Translations under genes and position numbers: made by a program | Shown: positions 6,793 to 8,279 of the stretch, piece by piece | Layout of the letters: each line of letters starts with the position of its first letter | How positions within the stretch are numbered: position 1 is the stretch's first letter | DNA from: JASFEQ01 sp050122535 | Lineage (GTDB): Bacteria > Desulfobacterota > DSM-4660 > Desulfatiglandales > HGW-15 | Assembly: GCA_050122535.1 (NCBI GenBank) | Contig: JASFIT010000199.1 | Location: 1 to 8,279 of the forward strand | Reading direction: 5' to 3' | Length of the DNA: 8,279 nucleotides | The notes under the pieces: generated by a model | Seen by the model: the letters and a program-made list of their open reading frames with translations, nothing else | Databases searched by the model: none | Told to the model about the DNA's origin: nothing

Positions 6793-6928
6793 TTTCCCAT
6801 ATTCCTCCTGCTATTAGCGATGACCCCAACTCCAATCAAGCTTGGGGAGTCAAGGAATTTAGATCCATTTGCAAAAAAGCAAGAATGGTGCCAAAGATGA
6901 GATCCTTCCCATAACCAAACGGCCTTTG

Positions 6929-6957
6929 ATCTTACCAAAAAAGCCTATTATTTTCAA
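6929..6957 (-). promoter_or_regulatory. Sigma70-like promoter for the small membrane protein (TTGAAA-N17-TAAGAT)
   Basis: On the reverse strand TTGAAA (6952-6957) and TAAGAT (6929-6934) are exactly 17 bases apart, at 5 of 6 and 4 of 6 consensus. Transcription would start near 6922 and give a leader of about 130 bases. The leader contains a CCCCAA/TTGGGG inverted repeat (6824-6829 with 6842-6847). This is the best promoter seen in the window. The rest of the 277-bp gap shows no gene. Confidence 0.5.
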
Positions 6958-7023
6958 TGAGATACATGAAATGCTATTTGTGAGGTGTGTTTCGAATGAT
7001 CAGAGGCATTGAACCTTAATGCA

Positions 7024-7051
7024 CAAAAATGTTCAGGAATGACAATTTTTG
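7024..7051 (-). terminator. AT-rich hairpin after the aldo/keto reductase gene, possible terminator
   Basis: CAAAAAT and ATTTTTG are a 7-bp inverted repeat around a 14-base centre that can add two more pairs. It lies about 19 bases beyond the stop codon. The stem is AT-rich and the T run is inside the stem, so termination would be weak. Confidence 0.25.
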
Positions 7052-7069
7052 AAACCAGGTTATCCCATT

Positions 7070-8098
7070 TTATTGTCCGTGTTGTTCACAAAACCGGCGG
7101 TAGTAATCCAGGCTCTCACTGATTAGATCTGGGACAGGCAATCCATAAGGGCATTTTTCCTCACATTCTCCACACTGGGCACACTCCTCAGCCTTTTTCA
7201 TGGGATCACGACTTATGTTGATGGCCATCTGAGGTGGAAAACGCTTTACTTGGGCCTCAAAAAGAAGGACGCGGTAGATCTCAATGCCCTCCGGGCAGGG
7301 ATGACAATATTCGCAGCGGTGGCAGAATTTTGAACCCAGTTCGGAACGAATTTTCTCTATTTCTGCTTGGTCCTGTTGGCTGAGCGCCCGCGGTGCTCGG
7401 TAAAATTCAAGATTCTCATCAAATTCACGTTCAGACTCAACACCGGGTATGGGTATCACATCGTCATATTGCTGGAGAAAGCCGAAGCAGAGATCTGTTC
7501 GGTCCAGCAATCCACCCCCCAGAGGTTTCATGGCAATAATCCCCATGTCCTGATCTCGAGCCACGTGAAAAAGCTTCTCAGCCGGGTCATGTTCTATGAA
7601 ATTGAATGGTATCTGGACCGTAGCAAATTTTCCAGTACGGCACGCCTTTACAGCCATATCCACGTTATGGGAGCTGAACCCTATATGCCTTATATTGCCC
7701 TCACCCATGAATTGCACAAGGGCCTCGTAGGCCCCTCCAGGGGCCAGTACAGAGTCCAGCGCCTCCTGGTTGGAGATGTTGTGAATTTGATAGAGGTCGA
7801 TGTAATCTGTTTTTAACCGCTCCAGACTTTTTTCAATTTGATAGGCCGCCCCTGTACCATCGCGGACCAATGTCTTGGTGGCCAAAACAACTTGATCACG
7901 CACATCCTGCAGAGCAGTGCCCATCTTCGGTTCGCTGTCCCCATATAGATATGCGGTATCGAAAAAGGTAACGCCCTGATCGAAGCAATGCTTTACCAGA
8001 CGAACTGCCCCATCCAAGTCGGGCCTTGTGAGAGGTATGCCCCCCAACCCAAGTTCTGACACCATCAGGTCGGTTCTACCTAGTCTCTTTTTCCTCAT
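7070..8098 (-). CDS. Aldo/keto reductase with C-terminal ferredoxin-like [4Fe-4S] domain
   Basis: A 342-residue soluble protein. Residues 1-250 form the aldo/keto reductase TIM barrel with the full catalytic tetrad: D47 and Y52 in FFDTAYLYG, K75 in ATK, and H106 in LYQIH. The C-terminal part carries eight spaced cysteines: C259, C262, C265 and C268-Pro, then C306, C309, C312 and C316-Pro. These would fit two [4Fe-4S] clusters with crossed ligands, as in bacterial ferredoxins. Such fusions are annotated as predicted aldo/keto reductase-family oxidoreductases, common in anaerobes; the physiological substrate and electron partner are generally not known. A NADPH-linked carbonyl or alcohol reaction coupled to ferredoxin electrons is inference. 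The ATG has GGAGG eight to nine bases upstream. The gene stands alone: 277 bp separate it from the next gene on the same strand. Confidence 0.92.
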   Translation of the reverse strand: MRKKRLGRTDLMVSELGLGGIPLTRPDLDGAVRLVKHCFDQGVTFFDTAYLYGDSEPKMGTALQDVRDQVVLATKTLVRDGTGAAYQIEKSLERLKTDYIDLYQIHNISNQEALDSVLAPGGAYEALVQFMGEGNIRHIGFSSHNVDMAVKACRTGKFATVQIPFNFIEHDPAEKLFHVARDQDMGIIAMKPLGGGLLDRTDLCFGFLQQYDDVIPIPGVESEREFDENLEFYRAPRALSQQDQAEIEKIRSELGSKFCHRCEYCHPCPEGIEIYRVLLFEAQVKRFPPQMAINISRDPMKKAEECAQCGECEEKCPYGLPVPDLISESLDYYRRFCEQHGQ

Positions 8099-8194
8099 AA
8101 ATTATCCTCCGTGTGCCTTGCCCTGGGCCAATAAAGCGGGCATTCCGGTATGAATTTCCCTAAAAGGACCCTGAATCAAATTTCACTGAATAAA

Positions 8195-8223
8195 TAAATA
8201 CCGATATTAAGGAAAACAGTAAA
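8195..8223 (-). promoter_or_regulatory. Weak promoter candidate for the aldo/keto reductase (TTTACT-N17-TATTTA)
   Basis: The hexamers match 4 of 6 and 3 of 6 consensus bases with 17-base spacing in an AT-rich stretch, about 100 bp before the start codon. A second -35-like TTGACT at 8234-8239 has no -10 at correct distance. The remaining sequence from 8099 to 8279 shows no gene. Confidence 0.22.
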
Positions 8224-8279
8224 AGAAGATTTGAGTCAAGGGAATTCGGTACCAAGACTTGCGTCATTTAGGACCAGGA

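Noticed and set aside
6780..6800. Six-codon ORF starting at the ATG nearer the Shine-Dalgarno site of the small membrane protein
   Set aside because: It stops after six codons and the site is only three bases from its ATG, so the downstream ATG at 6792 is the better start. A translational attenuator cannot be excluded but is unsupported.
7367..7816. Plus-strand frame of 149 codons within the aldo/keto reductase gene
   Set aside because: It is antisense to a gene with a full catalytic tetrad and cysteine motifs, and has no ribosome site.

Overview
The window reads as a piece of a Gram-negative, probably anaerobic, bacterial chromosome of intermediate GC. An OmpA-type peptidoglycan-binding domain implies a diderm envelope. 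An aldo/keto reductase carrying an eight-cysteine ferredoxin-like tail is typical of anaerobes. The mixture suggests Desulfobacterota (former Deltaproteobacteria), but that placement is inference. No rRNA, tRNA, CRISPR array, insertion sequence or phage gene was seen.

Layout. (1) Positions 1-3307, minus strand: a compact three-gene operon read right to left. It holds a thiamine-diphosphate enzyme of the acetolactate synthase/benzaldehyde lyase type (GTG start), a BASS-family sodium-coupled transporter 46 bp downstream, and an NAD-dependent sugar-epimerase-like SDR that overlaps the transporter by ATGA and runs off the left edge. (2) Positions 3308-3709: a 402-bp divergent intergenic region with two plus-strand sigma70-like promoter candidates. 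A perfect 7-bp dyad abuts the -35 of the nearer one. (3) Positions 3710-6402, plus strand: a cytoplasmic coiled-coil protein followed by a 653-residue single-pass membrane protein. The latter has a large cytoplasmic head that looks longin/roadblock-like, one membrane helix, BON-like periplasmic repeats and a C-terminal OmpA domain. (4) Positions 6478-6792, minus strand: a 104-residue two-helix membrane protein with its own good promoter. (5) Positions 7070-8098, minus strand: an aldo/keto reductase with ferredoxin tail, followed by a gene-free right edge.

How the parts may work together. The left operon looks like a small-molecule uptake and C-C bond-making or bond-breaking module: transporter, ThDP lyase/ligase and NAD(P)-dependent oxidoreductase. 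Its substrate cannot be read from sequence. The central pair is the most unusual part. A soluble coiled-coil partner and a transmembrane protein join a cytoplasmic sensor-like fold to the peptidoglycan, which suggests an envelope-anchored scaffold or signalling device rather than an ordinary porin-type OmpA. The short membrane protein beside it may belong to the same device, but it is on the other strand and the link is positional only. The reductase seems unrelated to either.
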